From an uncultured bacterium (GTDB lineage Bacteria; Bacteroidota; Bacteroidia; Bacteroidales; Bacteroidaceae): 5,681 nt of DNA. Location: positions 1 through 5,681 of the forward strand of contig CAJMQV010000125.1 of NCBI GenBank assembly GCA_905215575.1. The letters run 5' to 3'. A model generated the notes under the pieces. It did no database searches, was not told the origin of the DNA, and saw only the letters and a program-made list of their open reading frames with translations. A program made the translations under genes and the position numbers. Of this stretch, positions 1 to 5,681 are shown piece after piece (positions within the stretch are counted from its first letter, which is position 1; each line of letters begins with the position of its first letter).

Positions 1-1056
1 GGAGATTTGGGCGGAGGTGTGGCCAATGTATTGTATCTGATGTCGGATGATGCCGCCCGTTTGGGATTGTGGAACGATGCCTATCAGATGATGCATGCCT
101 ACAATGCGGCTTTGGCGCAGGCGCAGGTGCCCGCAGAACCGCTGTTTGTGGCTACGGAGAACCAGTATGCGGCTTTGCGTGATGCCGGCGGCTTTCAGGT
201 CATCAAACCGGCAAAGGAGATTCGTATACCATTTAGTTTTCTTTCCGGAAAACGCGAGAATCCGGGATTGATTTGTCTTTCCGCTCAGATTCATGGAGAA
301 ACGGTTCGGGTAAACTATGATACAGGTGCGGGAGCCAACGTGATGTCGGAAGAGATGGCCCGCAAACTGAATCTTAAACTCTATGATTTTGCCGGTACTC
401 AGATTGGCGGTGTTTCCAATGTAAACAGCAAGTTTGCCATTGTAGACTCTGTTTGCTTGGGTGAAATCGTTTATCGGAACGTGCCTTTCCAGATCATTGA
501 TTTTTCAACGGGAAATGCCGAAGCCGACGCCCAGCTTAAGGAAATCGGTTTGCATTGTGTGCTGGGCACTCCGACCATGATGCCGCTCGGTGAAATTCAG
601 TTTGATTTTGCGAACTGTAATCTTATCATTCCCGAGAAGCTTTCCGCAAAGCCGTCTTATGCTCCCAATATTTACCGCTCTGCCGGAAATGCCTTCGTTT
701 TGTCTTTGTATGACTGTAAGTTACAGGCAAACATTGATGCCCATCTGGACAGTGGTGCTGCTTATCACGGCCTTACCTTTAAGTATTTTGACCGTAACCG
801 GGGTTTGTTTGAAGGTCTGGTTCCGACAGATACCTTGCGTTATGCCGGAGCCGGCGGAGTGAGTTCTGCCAAGATCGGTTATACAGACATGCATTATAAA
901 ATCGGCGACCGTACCGTTAAATCCGATTCTGTAAGAGTGGCTATGGAAGGCGATCTTCAGGGAGAAGAGTTTGATATGTTGTATGGTCTGCCCGAGATGG
1001 CAGCTTTTGATAAAATGATTCTCAATTTTAAGGATATGTGGCTCCGGATGGAGTAG
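1..1056 (+). CDS. Retropepsin-like aspartic protease with two catalytic motifs, 5' end outside window
   Basis: The frame is open from the first base to a TAG at 1054-1056, so the gene begins upstream. The TTG at 7 (residue 1 in this numbering) is probably internal. Two copies of the aspartyl-protease signature are visible: YDTGAGANV with D105 (codon at 319) and LDSGAAYHG with D248 (codon at 748). Each is followed, as in retropepsins, by a hydrophobic-hydrophobic-Gly element: VLG at about 185-187 and LYG at about 325-327. The chain therefore carries two retropepsin-like lobes, which could form a pepsin-like active site within one molecule or a pseudo-dimer. The first 60 or so residues look helical (DAARLGLWNDAYQMMHAYN) and may end a TPR-type or other helical N-terminal domain. 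Related Bacteroidota proteins usually have a signal peptide and act in the envelope; that part cannot be seen here. The substrate is unknown. The family call is confident; location and role are inferred. Confidence 0.85.
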   Translation, partial: GDLGGGVANVLYLMSDDAARLGLWNDAYQMMHAYNAALAQAQVPAEPLFVATENQYAALRDAGGFQVIKPAKEIRIPFSFLSGKRENPGLICLSAQIHGETVRVNYDTGAGANVMSEEMARKLNLKLYDFAGTQIGGVSNVNSKFAIVDSVCLGEIVYRNVPFQIIDFSTGNAEADAQLKEIGLHCVLGTPTMMPLGEIQFDFANCNLIIPEKLSAKPSYAPNIYRSAGNAFVLSLYDCKLQANIDAHLDSGAAYHGLTFKYFDRNRGLFEGLVPTDTLRYAGAGGVSSAKIGYTDMHYKIGDRTVKSDSVRVAMEGDLQGEEFDMLYGLPEMAAFDKMILNFKDMWLRME

Positions 1057-1086
1057 GCGTGCAGCCTATTGGTGGACAAAGCCTAA

Positions 1087-1154
1087 GAGCAACAGCGAAT
1101 GGGATAGTTGTGATAACATATTTTCCGTTCGCTGTTGTTCGTTTTATTTGTTTT
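1087..1154 (+). terminator. Rho-independent terminator after the aspartic protease gene
   Basis: A 13-base left arm at 1087-1099 (GAGCAACAGCGAA) pairs with 1128-1140 (TTCGCTGTTGTTC), with one G-U wobble. Pairing can extend inward by about five more pairs, including wobbles (1100-1104 with 1123-1127). A T-rich stretch, GTTTTATTTGTTTT, follows at 1141-1154. It lies 30 bases after the protease stop. The convergent phosphatase gene ends at 1211, so the hairpin may also stop minus-strand transcripts, but on that strand the sequence after the stem has no good T-run. Confidence 0.85.
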
Positions 1155-1210
1155 GCATGAGGATATATTTCTCGATAATGAGTAGAAACTTTCCGGAATA
1201 TCCGCTAGGA

Positions 1211-1894
1211 CTATTCGCAAAAAGCGACGATGGCCGAATAGTTGTCGTGCGATTCGGTCTGGCAGATCCGGTCCATCTCTTCGATAATCTGCTCCGGAGA
1301 GTCATACTCCTGCATCAGGGCCTGAAGCGCTTCCGGAGTCATGCTTTTATAGACACCGTCGGAACAAATCAGAATGCGGTCACCTGATTTTATGGGAAAC
1401 TGCATGATGTCCGGATAGGCCTTTATCGGATCGTAAGAGAAGAAACAACGGTTTATCACCTCCCATCCGAAACTGTCCTCCGTGTGGTCACGTGTTTGAA
1501 ACAAGAGTCCGCTGTTTTCTCTGAAAAGGTAACATCTGCTGTCGCCTACGTGTACCACTGTGAACTGCTCCTGCTTGATGCTGGCCATGACTAAGGTGGT
1601 TCCCATTTCCAGATGATGCAATTCATTTGCCTTTGCATTCAGCTCTTTGAAAGCCGAGGCACAGGCGTAGAGTATCTTTTCTTTGGAATCTTCCTGCTTT
1701 TCTTGGTCCATCCAGTAATTCATAAAGGCCGTGATTACTGTATTGCTGGCTATTTCTCCGCCCTTATGTCCGCCCATACCGTCGCAGACAATACCGGTCC
1801 ACCTTTCTTTTTCCGGTATGTCAGACACCAGAACAGCATCTTCGTTTTGCGGACGCTTTCCGGTTTTGCTGATTGTTGCGTATATGATTTTCAT
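1211..1894 (-). CDS. PP2C-family serine/threonine protein phosphatase
   Basis: A complete 227-residue, single-domain, metal-dependent (PPM/PP2C) protein phosphatase. It would remove phosphate from Ser/Thr residues using two Mn or Mg ions. All the core motifs are visible in order: RPQNEDA (D19), CDGMGGHKGGEIAS (D38, GMGG at 39-42), GTTLVMA at 98-104, HVGDSRCYLF at 115-124, TRDHT at 134-138, LICSDGVYKSM at 175-185 (D179), and HDNYSAIVAF at 216-225 (D217, N218). The acidic metal ligands expected for activity are therefore present. There is no signal peptide or membrane segment, so it is probably cytoplasmic. It is a little short for the family, with a compact region between 138 and 172. The ATG at 1894 is preceded by an A-rich leader with no Shine-Dalgarno sequence, which is normal in Bacteroidota. 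The start is 9 bases after the stop of the truncated ATPase gene, and no promoter was found in between, so it is probably expressed from the promoter at 2598-2629. No partner kinase or FHA protein is in the window, so its targets are unknown. Confidence 0.94.
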   Translation of the reverse strand: MKIIYATISKTGKRPQNEDAVLVSDIPEKERWTGIVCDGMGGHKGGEIASNTVITAFMNYWMDQEKQEDSKEKILYACASAFKELNAKANELHHLEMGTTLVMASIKQEQFTVVHVGDSRCYLFRENSGLLFQTRDHTEDSFGWEVINRCFFSYDPIKAYPDIMQFPIKSGDRILICSDGVYKSMTPEALQALMQEYDSPEQIIEEMDRICQTESHDNYSAIVAFCE

Positions 1895-1903
1895 GTTCTT
1901 TAT

Positions 1904-2566
1904 TCAAACGCTGAGTTTCCGGAAGACAGATGCGCATAGTGCGGAAGCAGGATCGCTGAATACACTGATCTTGCTGAATTTGGTGACACCGGTCAGCATG
2001 GCAAAGCGCAGATACTTGTCGCAACTCTTCAATACCCCATAAAAGGCCTTCAGGGTGTTGCGGTATTCTGTTTGCAGCGCTTCATTACCGATAGCCTGAA
2101 GCATGGGCTTGTCGTATTCGTCGATCAGGACAACGACTTGCTGGCCGCATTTTTCGGCGGCACGCTGAATCACTCCCTGAAAGCGGAGGGAATGGGTCGT
2201 TTCGCTGGGGCGTGTTTCATATTGACTTTCCCAGTTGCACAAAGCATCGTTGAGCATGCTGTACAGACTCTCCGGGGTGTCATACTTTTGCGCGTTCAAA
2301 TCCAGATGCAATACCGGATAAGTATTCCATTCCTGTTCCAACTGCTCGACTGCAAGTCCGTGAAACAGTTCTTTTTTACCTTCAAAATAAGCCTGTATGG
2401 TAGATAGTAGCAGACTCTTTCCGAAGCGTCTCGGACGGCTCAGAAAGTAATATTTTCCACTCTGCACCAACTGATACATCAGCTCAGTCTTGTCCACATA
2501 ACAGTAGCCCTCTTTGCGGAGGTCTTCAAAATTCTGTATGCCTACCGGATATTTTCGGATCATCAT
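1904..2566 (-). pseudogene. AAA-ATPase-like protein (DUF1703 family), C-terminal half missing
   Basis: The 220-residue product matches the N-terminal ATPase domain (AAA-ATPase_like, PF09820) of a Bacteroidota family whose full proteins have roughly 500-plus residues and end in a PD-(D/E)XK nuclease-like domain (DUF1703). The family's start is intact: RKYPVGIQNFEDLRKEGYCYVDKT at 4-27, given here in part as VGIQNFEDLR. Walker A is RPRRFGKSLLLST at 44-56 with K50 and S51; Walker B is VVVLIDEYDKPM at 144-155 with D149 and E150; a sensor-like MLTGVTKFSKISVFSD lies at 190-205. Family similarity stops abruptly at D205 (about base 1952), and 15 unrelated residues follow before the stop. The whole nuclease-like half is absent, and neither other minus-strand frame resumes it, so this looks like a deletion or replacement rather than a frameshift. 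Two adjacent ATGs (2566 and 2563) can serve as start. The family's role is not firmly established. The fragment may be non-functional or a bare nucleotide-binding domain. Confidence 0.88.
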
Positions 2567-2597
2567 GCGTTCTGTTTTTTGTATCCTTGTTTATTTA

Positions 2598-2629
2598 CAA
2601 AAATAGCGTTTTCTCTATGGATTCGCAAA
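2598..2629 (-). promoter_or_regulatory. Bacteroides-type promoter for the ATPase remnant and phosphatase
   Basis: Read on the minus strand, TTTG at 2629-2626 is followed after exactly 20 bases by TATTTTTG at 2605-2598. This fits the Bacteroidota primary-sigma consensus of a -33 TTTG and a -7 TAnnTTTG in both sequence and spacing. Transcription would start near 2591-2593, giving a leader of about 25-28 bases before the ATG at 2566. As no other promoter was found before the phosphatase start, this one probably serves both genes. Confidence 0.75.
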
Positions 2630-2709
2630 TTATCCATTGATTTGCTTCGTTTCTTTCATCTGAATCAAGAGAATCAAAGAAAACAATTTATATTTAATAA
2701 TGTTAAATT

Positions 2710-2717
2710 GGGGGGGG
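2710..2717. repeat. Run of eight G in the region upstream of the barrel gene
   Basis: An uninterrupted G8 tract sits in otherwise AT-rich DNA about 92 bases before the ATG at 2809. It lies between ATTG (2707-2710, a poor -33-like element) and TAATTTAG (2733-2740, a 5-of-6 match to the fixed bases of TAnnTTTG). The spacing is 22 bases, slightly longer than the usual 19-20. The run is certain; any role in setting promoter spacing is inference. Confidence 0.6.
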
Positions 2718-2732
2718 TAAAATGTTTTTTTA

Positions 2733-2740
2733 TAATTTAG
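2733..2740 (+). promoter_or_regulatory. Possible -7 element for the barrel gene
   Basis: TAATTTAG differs from the Bacteroidota -7 consensus TAnnTTTG at one fixed position and overlaps a TATAAT at 2731-2736. No proper TTTG lies 19-20 bases upstream, only ATTG at 22. A weaker alternative is TACTTTG at 2771-2777, which has one base too few between TA and TTTG and no -33 partner. The real promoter may be weak, depend on another sigma factor, or need an activator. Confidence 0.3.
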
Positions 2741-2751
2741 AATCGAAAAAA

Positions 2752-2771
2752 ATAGCTCGTAATCAAGCTAT
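2752..2771 (+). promoter_or_regulatory. Small inverted repeat in the barrel gene leader
   Basis: ATAGCT at 2752-2757 is repeated inverted as AGCTAT at 2766-2771 with an 8-base spacer, ending 37 bases before the ATG at 2809. It could be a half-site pair for a regulator or a short RNA hairpin. Six-base arms in AT-rich DNA occur easily by chance, so this is only a candidate. Confidence 0.25.
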
Positions 2772-2808
2772 ACTTTGATGAAAGCACTTAAAACCAAAAT
2801 TTAAGACC

Positions 2809-3330
2809 ATGAGAAAATATCTGCTTCTTTTCGCCTTGCTTCTTCTTTCGCCCTGTTGGGTGAATGCTCAGGGACTGTTTTCCGTGAAAGCGAAGATCAT
2901 TTCTTCTTTGGATTCACTGCCGGTATATTCCGGTGTCTGCAAAGTTTTTAATGCCCGTCAGGAAAAGATTCTGGAGATTCCGTGGAAGGAAGACGGATTG
3001 GTATCGATGTATATTGGAAAACCCGGTAAGTATGTTTTTCAGTTTCAGGCAGACGGATATGTGGCAAAAGATTATGCGAAAACCATACTCCAGTCAACCG
3101 ATTTGGGAACGATTGCCTTGAAAGACAATATGGTGCGCCTGAAGGTAGTCACAGTGGAGGGGAAGGCACGCTTCCAGATTGTCAAAGGAGATACAACTAT
3201 TTATAATCCGAAAGCCTTTGCCATGACACCGGACGCGACTCTGAAGATATGGTCCGGCAGATACCCGGAATGGAAATACGGGCGGGGGAACTGGTATGGC
3301 ATGGAAAGACCATCGACCGTATTCTGGTAA
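2809..3330 (+). CDS. N-terminal fragment of a TonB-receptor-like outer-membrane beta-barrel protein
   Basis: This reading frame holds the start of the large barrel gene. Residues 1-20 are a signal peptide: a basic RK, a leucine-rich core and a likely cleavage after A20 in VNAQG, typical of Bacteroidota. C16 lies in LSPC, which is a poor lipobox, so lipidation is unlikely. Residues about 23-112 resemble the carboxypeptidase-regulatory-like (beta-sandwich) domain that precedes such barrels, with GKPGKYVFQFQADGYVAKDY as its clearest stretch. The plug-type hallmark follows: FQIVKGDTTIYNPKAFAMTP at about 122-141. Family sequence then stops at residue 145 (CTG at 3241-3243). The last 28 residues, from KIWSGRYPEW to the TAA at 3328-3330, are out-of-frame translation caused by an apparent one-base deletion. 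As written it would yield a 173-residue exported stub. The ATG at 2809 is chosen because the signal peptide begins there. Confidence 0.85.
   Translation: MRKYLLLFALLLLSPCWVNAQGLFSVKAKIISSLDSLPVYSGVCKVFNARQEKILEIPWKEDGLVSMYIGKPGKYVFQFQADGYVAKDYAKTILQSTDLGTIALKDNMVRLKVVTVEGKARFQIVKGDTTIYNPKAFAMTPDATLKIWSGRYPEWKYGRGNWYGMERPSTVFW
3241..3248 (+). other. Frameshift site (apparent loss of one base) splitting the barrel gene
   Basis: The sequence reads ACT CTG AAG ATA TGG in the upstream frame. Inserting one G after CTG gives ACT CTG GAA GAT ATG GTC CGG CAG, that is TLEDMVRQIPG, which is what this family has at this point in the plug region (compare the usual pattern of T-x-E-D-L-x-x-x-x-P-G). The downstream frame then stays open for about 789 codons. 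The repaired protein would have about 934 residues, a normal length for the family. No slippery heptamer is present, so programmed frameshifting is unlikely. Either the gene is a recent pseudogene or the base is a sequence error. Confidence 0.85.
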
Positions 3331-5612
3331 ACGGACAGGACTTTTTTGGAAAAGACAAGTCTATTGCTTTGGAAAACCTTACGTATGACGCTATTGACAA
3401 GGTGAAGGTTTATGACAAGCAAAGTGAGTTTACGGAAAAGACCGGTATTGAAGACGGCGACAAGAAGACCGTGATGGACGTGGCACTGAAGGATAGTCAC
3501 AAGGCCCGTTTCATCGGAAATCTGCGGGCCGGGGGCGGTACGGAGGAACAATACCGCTTGGGTGGTTTCGTGACTCGTTTCACAGACCGTCTGCGTACTT
3601 CCGCATTGGCGGAAACGGCCTCACAAATGCCAACCATGATCGATATGGGCAGCGGCAGACTGTTGGGAAGTGGCACGCAGACCGGCAGGAATCATAACCA
3701 GCAGTATGCCGGCGAAGTGGTATGGAACAACGGAAAGCCCAACAATAAGGCAGGAGCTCTGAATCTGAACACACATGTGAAATATGCCGTGTATGACAAG
3801 TACAACGAGTCGCTTCGTTCCGAAGAACTGTTTGTTCCCCAAACGGATGCCGTGTTCCACTTGTCGCAGCTCAAGGAGTCGGAAGTATGGAAGGAACTGA
3901 ATGCCAAAGTCAATCTGAAATGGCAGATGACCGATAAGGTTTATGGCAGTATGAATCTGGTCTTCAATAATGTCTGGCGTGACTTGGAAAGCCGTAAGCG
4001 TATGGCTGCTTTTAGAAGTACCCCCTATGGTGGAGGCACCGATGTTTTGGACGAATTATGGCAGGAAAACCCCGAAATGATGGAATTGGCCATTCACCGG
4101 AACCGGCAGAGCAGTGATGCTTCAACGGATCAGAACCAGATGCAGTTCGACGCGACAATCATCCATAATCTGAAGCCGGGCCGCAGAAGCCTTACCTGGT
4201 ATGGCGGTTTCCAGCGAGGTGTGAAGGATTACAGTCAGTACACCCTGTCGGATATTGTCTATTACGATGCCCGAAGCACAGAGGTGAACCGCCAGTATAT
4301 TCCTCAAGATGAGTTTCGCACCTGGCTCAATGGTACCGTGCGCTATACGGAAACATTGAGCAAGAACCTGTCGCTGATTGCCGGATACAGTTATCTGCAT
4401 ACGTATGACAAGAGCGACCGTCCTCTGTTCCAGTTGGATTCTTTGGGTGGAGATTGGGCCGGAGCCGACCGTCCTTTGTGGAGCCTGCCCGAAGGAGATC
4501 TGTTGCAGACGGCGTTGAACCTGCGGAACAGTGTTTATTCCAAAAGGTACCAGCAGAATCATGCCGTGGAGTTTAAACTCAGTTATCGGGGAGCGAAGTG
4601 GACCGCTGTGGCCGGCCTTGTGCTCCGTCCGGAACAGACCCGGCTGGAATATCAGCGCGACCGGATTGATACTTCTATCGTGCGGAATCTGTTTTATCCG
4701 GCACCGACCCTTTATTTGAAAAGAGTGATCGGAAACAAGTTCGTGCTTGATGCCAATTATAGTGCGGTGGAGAAATATCCTGATCTGGTCAACATGCTGG
4801 ATTATGTGGATGATACGGACCCGTTGAATGTCAGTCGCGGTAATCCGAACCTGAAGCCTTCGTGGACGCATAACGGTTCGGTGAACTTCCGCTACTATAA
4901 TTCGGCCAATGAACTCTCCATTTCAAACAATCTTCGTCTGACGGCATCTGATCAGGGCATGAGCAGTCTGCTGACTTATAATCCCGAAACGGGAGTCCGT
5001 ATGATTACGCCTCAGAACGTAGACGGAAACTATTCTTTGAATTACAGTGGTAATGCCAATATTCGTCTGGACGAGAAAGGGTGGTTCCACCTTTCACCGT
5101 ACTGGTCGGTAGGTCATCAGAAATATCACAATTTCATTCAGTTGGATGCGGGCCGGTCGGTAGAGAGCGCCACCTCGGTGTTGCGTGGTGGAGTGTCTGC
5201 GCAGGTGGCTTATCAGAAAGGAAACACGCGCTTTACTTTGTATGGAGGTTGGAACGGTGAGGATCTGCAAAACAATATGGACGCAGACTTCAAGGAGTTT
5301 CATTACACCGGAAATTTGGGCTCTGTGCAGATGTTTGAATTGCCATGGGCCATCCGTGTCTATTCTGATCTGGACTTGTCCTGGAATCGTGGTTATGCCC
5401 ATGCTCCCATGAATAAGATGGAGTATGTGTGGAATGTGCAGCTCAGCCGTTCTTTCCTGAAGAAGAACAGTCTGACACTGACTCTGGCGGGTTATGACCT
5501 GTTGCGCGGAAAGCAGAACAATTGGTACCAGGTATCCGATTACTCAACGGTCTACAGCCATTATATGTATGTCAATTCTTATTTCATGCTTGAGGCAAAA
5601 TACATTTTCTAA
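3249..5612 (+). CDS. Outer-membrane beta-barrel (OMP_b-brl_3, TonB-receptor-like) body, frameshifted from its N-terminus
   Basis: A 787-residue open frame carrying the rest of the plug-like domain and the whole barrel. Near the start, WHGKTIDRILVNGQDFFGKD (18-37), the segment DAIDKVKVYDKQSEFTEKTG (about 47-66) and IEDGDKKTVMDVALK are hallmarks of Bacteroidota TonB-receptor-like barrels of the PF14905 type. The remainder alternates polar and aromatic residues as transmembrane strands do (LTWYGGFQRG, SLIAGYSYLHTY, RFTLYGGWNG). It ends in EAKYIF, with the terminal Phe used for outer-membrane insertion. Late in the barrel, YPDLVNMLDYVDDTDPLNVS and GNPNLKPSWTHN match the conserved N-P-x-L-K-P-x motif of these barrels. 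The ATG at 3249 is only the first ATG in this frame, not a credible natural start: translation from it lacks a signal peptide, and the product could not reach the outer membrane. The first 82 bases overlap the upstream fragment. The substrate is unknown; no SusD partner is visible. The long frame without stops suggests the shift is recent or artefactual. Confidence 0.85.
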   Translation: MVRQIPGMEIRAGELVWHGKTIDRILVNGQDFFGKDKSIALENLTYDAIDKVKVYDKQSEFTEKTGIEDGDKKTVMDVALKDSHKARFIGNLRAGGGTEEQYRLGGFVTRFTDRLRTSALAETASQMPTMIDMGSGRLLGSGTQTGRNHNQQYAGEVVWNNGKPNNKAGALNLNTHVKYAVYDKYNESLRSEELFVPQTDAVFHLSQLKESEVWKELNAKVNLKWQMTDKVYGSMNLVFNNVWRDLESRKRMAAFRSTPYGGGTDVLDELWQENPEMMELAIHRNRQSSDASTDQNQMQFDATIIHNLKPGRRSLTWYGGFQRGVKDYSQYTLSDIVYYDARSTEVNRQYIPQDEFRTWLNGTVRYTETLSKNLSLIAGYSYLHTYDKSDRPLFQLDSLGGDWAGADRPLWSLPEGDLLQTALNLRNSVYSKRYQQNHAVEFKLSYRGAKWTAVAGLVLRPEQTRLEYQRDRIDTSIVRNLFYPAPTLYLKRVIGNKFVLDANYSAVEKYPDLVNMLDYVDDTDPLNVSRGNPNLKPSWTHNGSVNFRYYNSANELSISNNLRLTASDQGMSSLLTYNPETGVRMITPQNVDGNYSLNYSGNANIRLDEKGWFHLSPYWSVGHQKYHNFIQLDAGRSVESATSVLRGGVSAQVAYQKGNTRFTLYGGWNGEDLQNNMDADFKEFHYTGNLGSVQMFELPWAIRVYSDLDLSWNRGYAHAPMNKMEYVWNVQLSRSFLKKNSLTLTLAGYDLLRGKQNNWYQVSDYSTVYSHYMYVNSYFMLEAKYIF

Positions 5613-5681
5613 ATCACTTTTCCAAATGTGTCTTAATACAGAAATACTTCACACCGTTTTAACAATTAAAAGATTAAAATG
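5613..5681 (+). promoter_or_regulatory. Intergenic leader ending in the likely start codon of the next gene
   Basis: The 66 bases after the barrel stop are AT-rich and contain no convincing terminator hairpin. They end in AACAATTAAAAGATTAAA followed by ATG at 5679-5681. An A-rich, Shine-Dalgarno-free stretch before ATG is typical of translation starts in Bacteroidota, so the window probably ends on the first codon of a co-transcribed plus-strand gene. In this phylum small GLPGLI-type proteins often follow such barrel genes, but nothing of the next product can be seen here. Confidence 0.5.

Noticed and set aside
590..862. Plus-strand 90-residue open frame inside the aspartic protease gene
   Set aside because: It is fully contained in the protease coding frame, which has clear catalytic motifs on both sides, and has no start signal of its own.
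1191..1924. TTCCGGAA on both sides of the phosphatase gene (1191-1198 and 1917-1924) as possible recombination or attachment sites
   Set aside because: The 8-base palindrome has no longer shared flanks, and TCCGGA-type words occur several more times in the window, so chance is a sufficient explanation.
1821..2024. Continuation of the truncated ATPase in another minus-strand frame
   Set aside because: The alternative frame (for example CHQIQQDQCIQRSC) does not resemble the sequence that normally follows KISVFSD in the family, so a simple frameshift does not explain the truncation.
2662..2677. Direct repeat GAATCAA twice, 9 bases apart, in the divergent intergenic region
   Set aside because: Only two 7-base copies in AT-rich DNA, placed outside both candidate promoters; too little to call an operator or iteron array.
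3241..3252. Programmed ribosomal frameshift joining the two barrel fragments
   Set aside because: A -1 shift would be needed at CTG AAG, but there is no X-XXY-YYZ slippery heptamer and no obvious stimulatory hairpin close downstream. This barrel family is not known to use recoding.
4122..4871. A 249-residue open frame on the minus strand opposite the barrel gene
   Set aside because: It lies wholly within the coding sequence of a recognisable barrel on the other strand, resembles no family I know, is rich in Arg, Ile and Gln as antisense shadows often are, and has no promoter or leader.

Overview
The window looks like chromosomal DNA of a gut-type Bacteroidota (order Bacteroidales). The reasons are: an outer-membrane beta-barrel protein of the TonB-receptor-like family with an N-terminal carboxypeptidase-regulatory-like domain; a signal peptide ending in NAQ; a member of the AAA-ATPase-like/DUF1703 family that is multicopy in Bacteroides and relatives; a clear Bacteroides-type promoter (TTTG, 20 bases, TATTTTTG); and A-rich leaders without Shine-Dalgarno sequences. 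The genus cannot be fixed from the sequence alone.

Layout. (1) Bases 1-1056, plus strand: the 3' part of a retropepsin-like aspartic protease with two catalytic motifs (DTGA and DSGA) in one chain; its N-terminus lies outside the window. It ends at a strong hairpin terminator (1087-1154). (2) Bases 1211-2566, minus strand: a two-gene unit read towards the protease gene. It starts at a good promoter (2598-2629), followed by a 220-residue AAA-ATPase-like protein that has lost its whole C-terminal half, then, 9 bases later, a complete 227-residue PP2C-type protein phosphatase. (3) Bases 2567-2808: an AT-rich divergent intergenic region with the minus-strand promoter, a run of eight G and a small inverted repeat. 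(4) Bases 2809-5612, plus strand: a large outer-membrane beta-barrel protein split into two reading frames by an apparent one-base deletion near 3243. (5) Bases 5613-5681: a terminator-free A-rich leader ending exactly in an ATG, probably the start of the next co-transcribed gene.

How the genes work together. No single pathway is evident. The ATPase remnant and the phosphatase are probably transcribed together, so the decayed ATPase gene may now act mainly as the leader of the phosphatase. The barrel gene would encode an exported outer-membrane protein if its frame were repaired; as written, the barrel half has no export signal. No RNA gene, CRISPR array, insertion sequence or clearly new system was seen. 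The items most worth checking are the frameshift in the barrel gene, the truncated ATPase joined to the phosphatase, and the G-run in the barrel gene's presumed promoter region.
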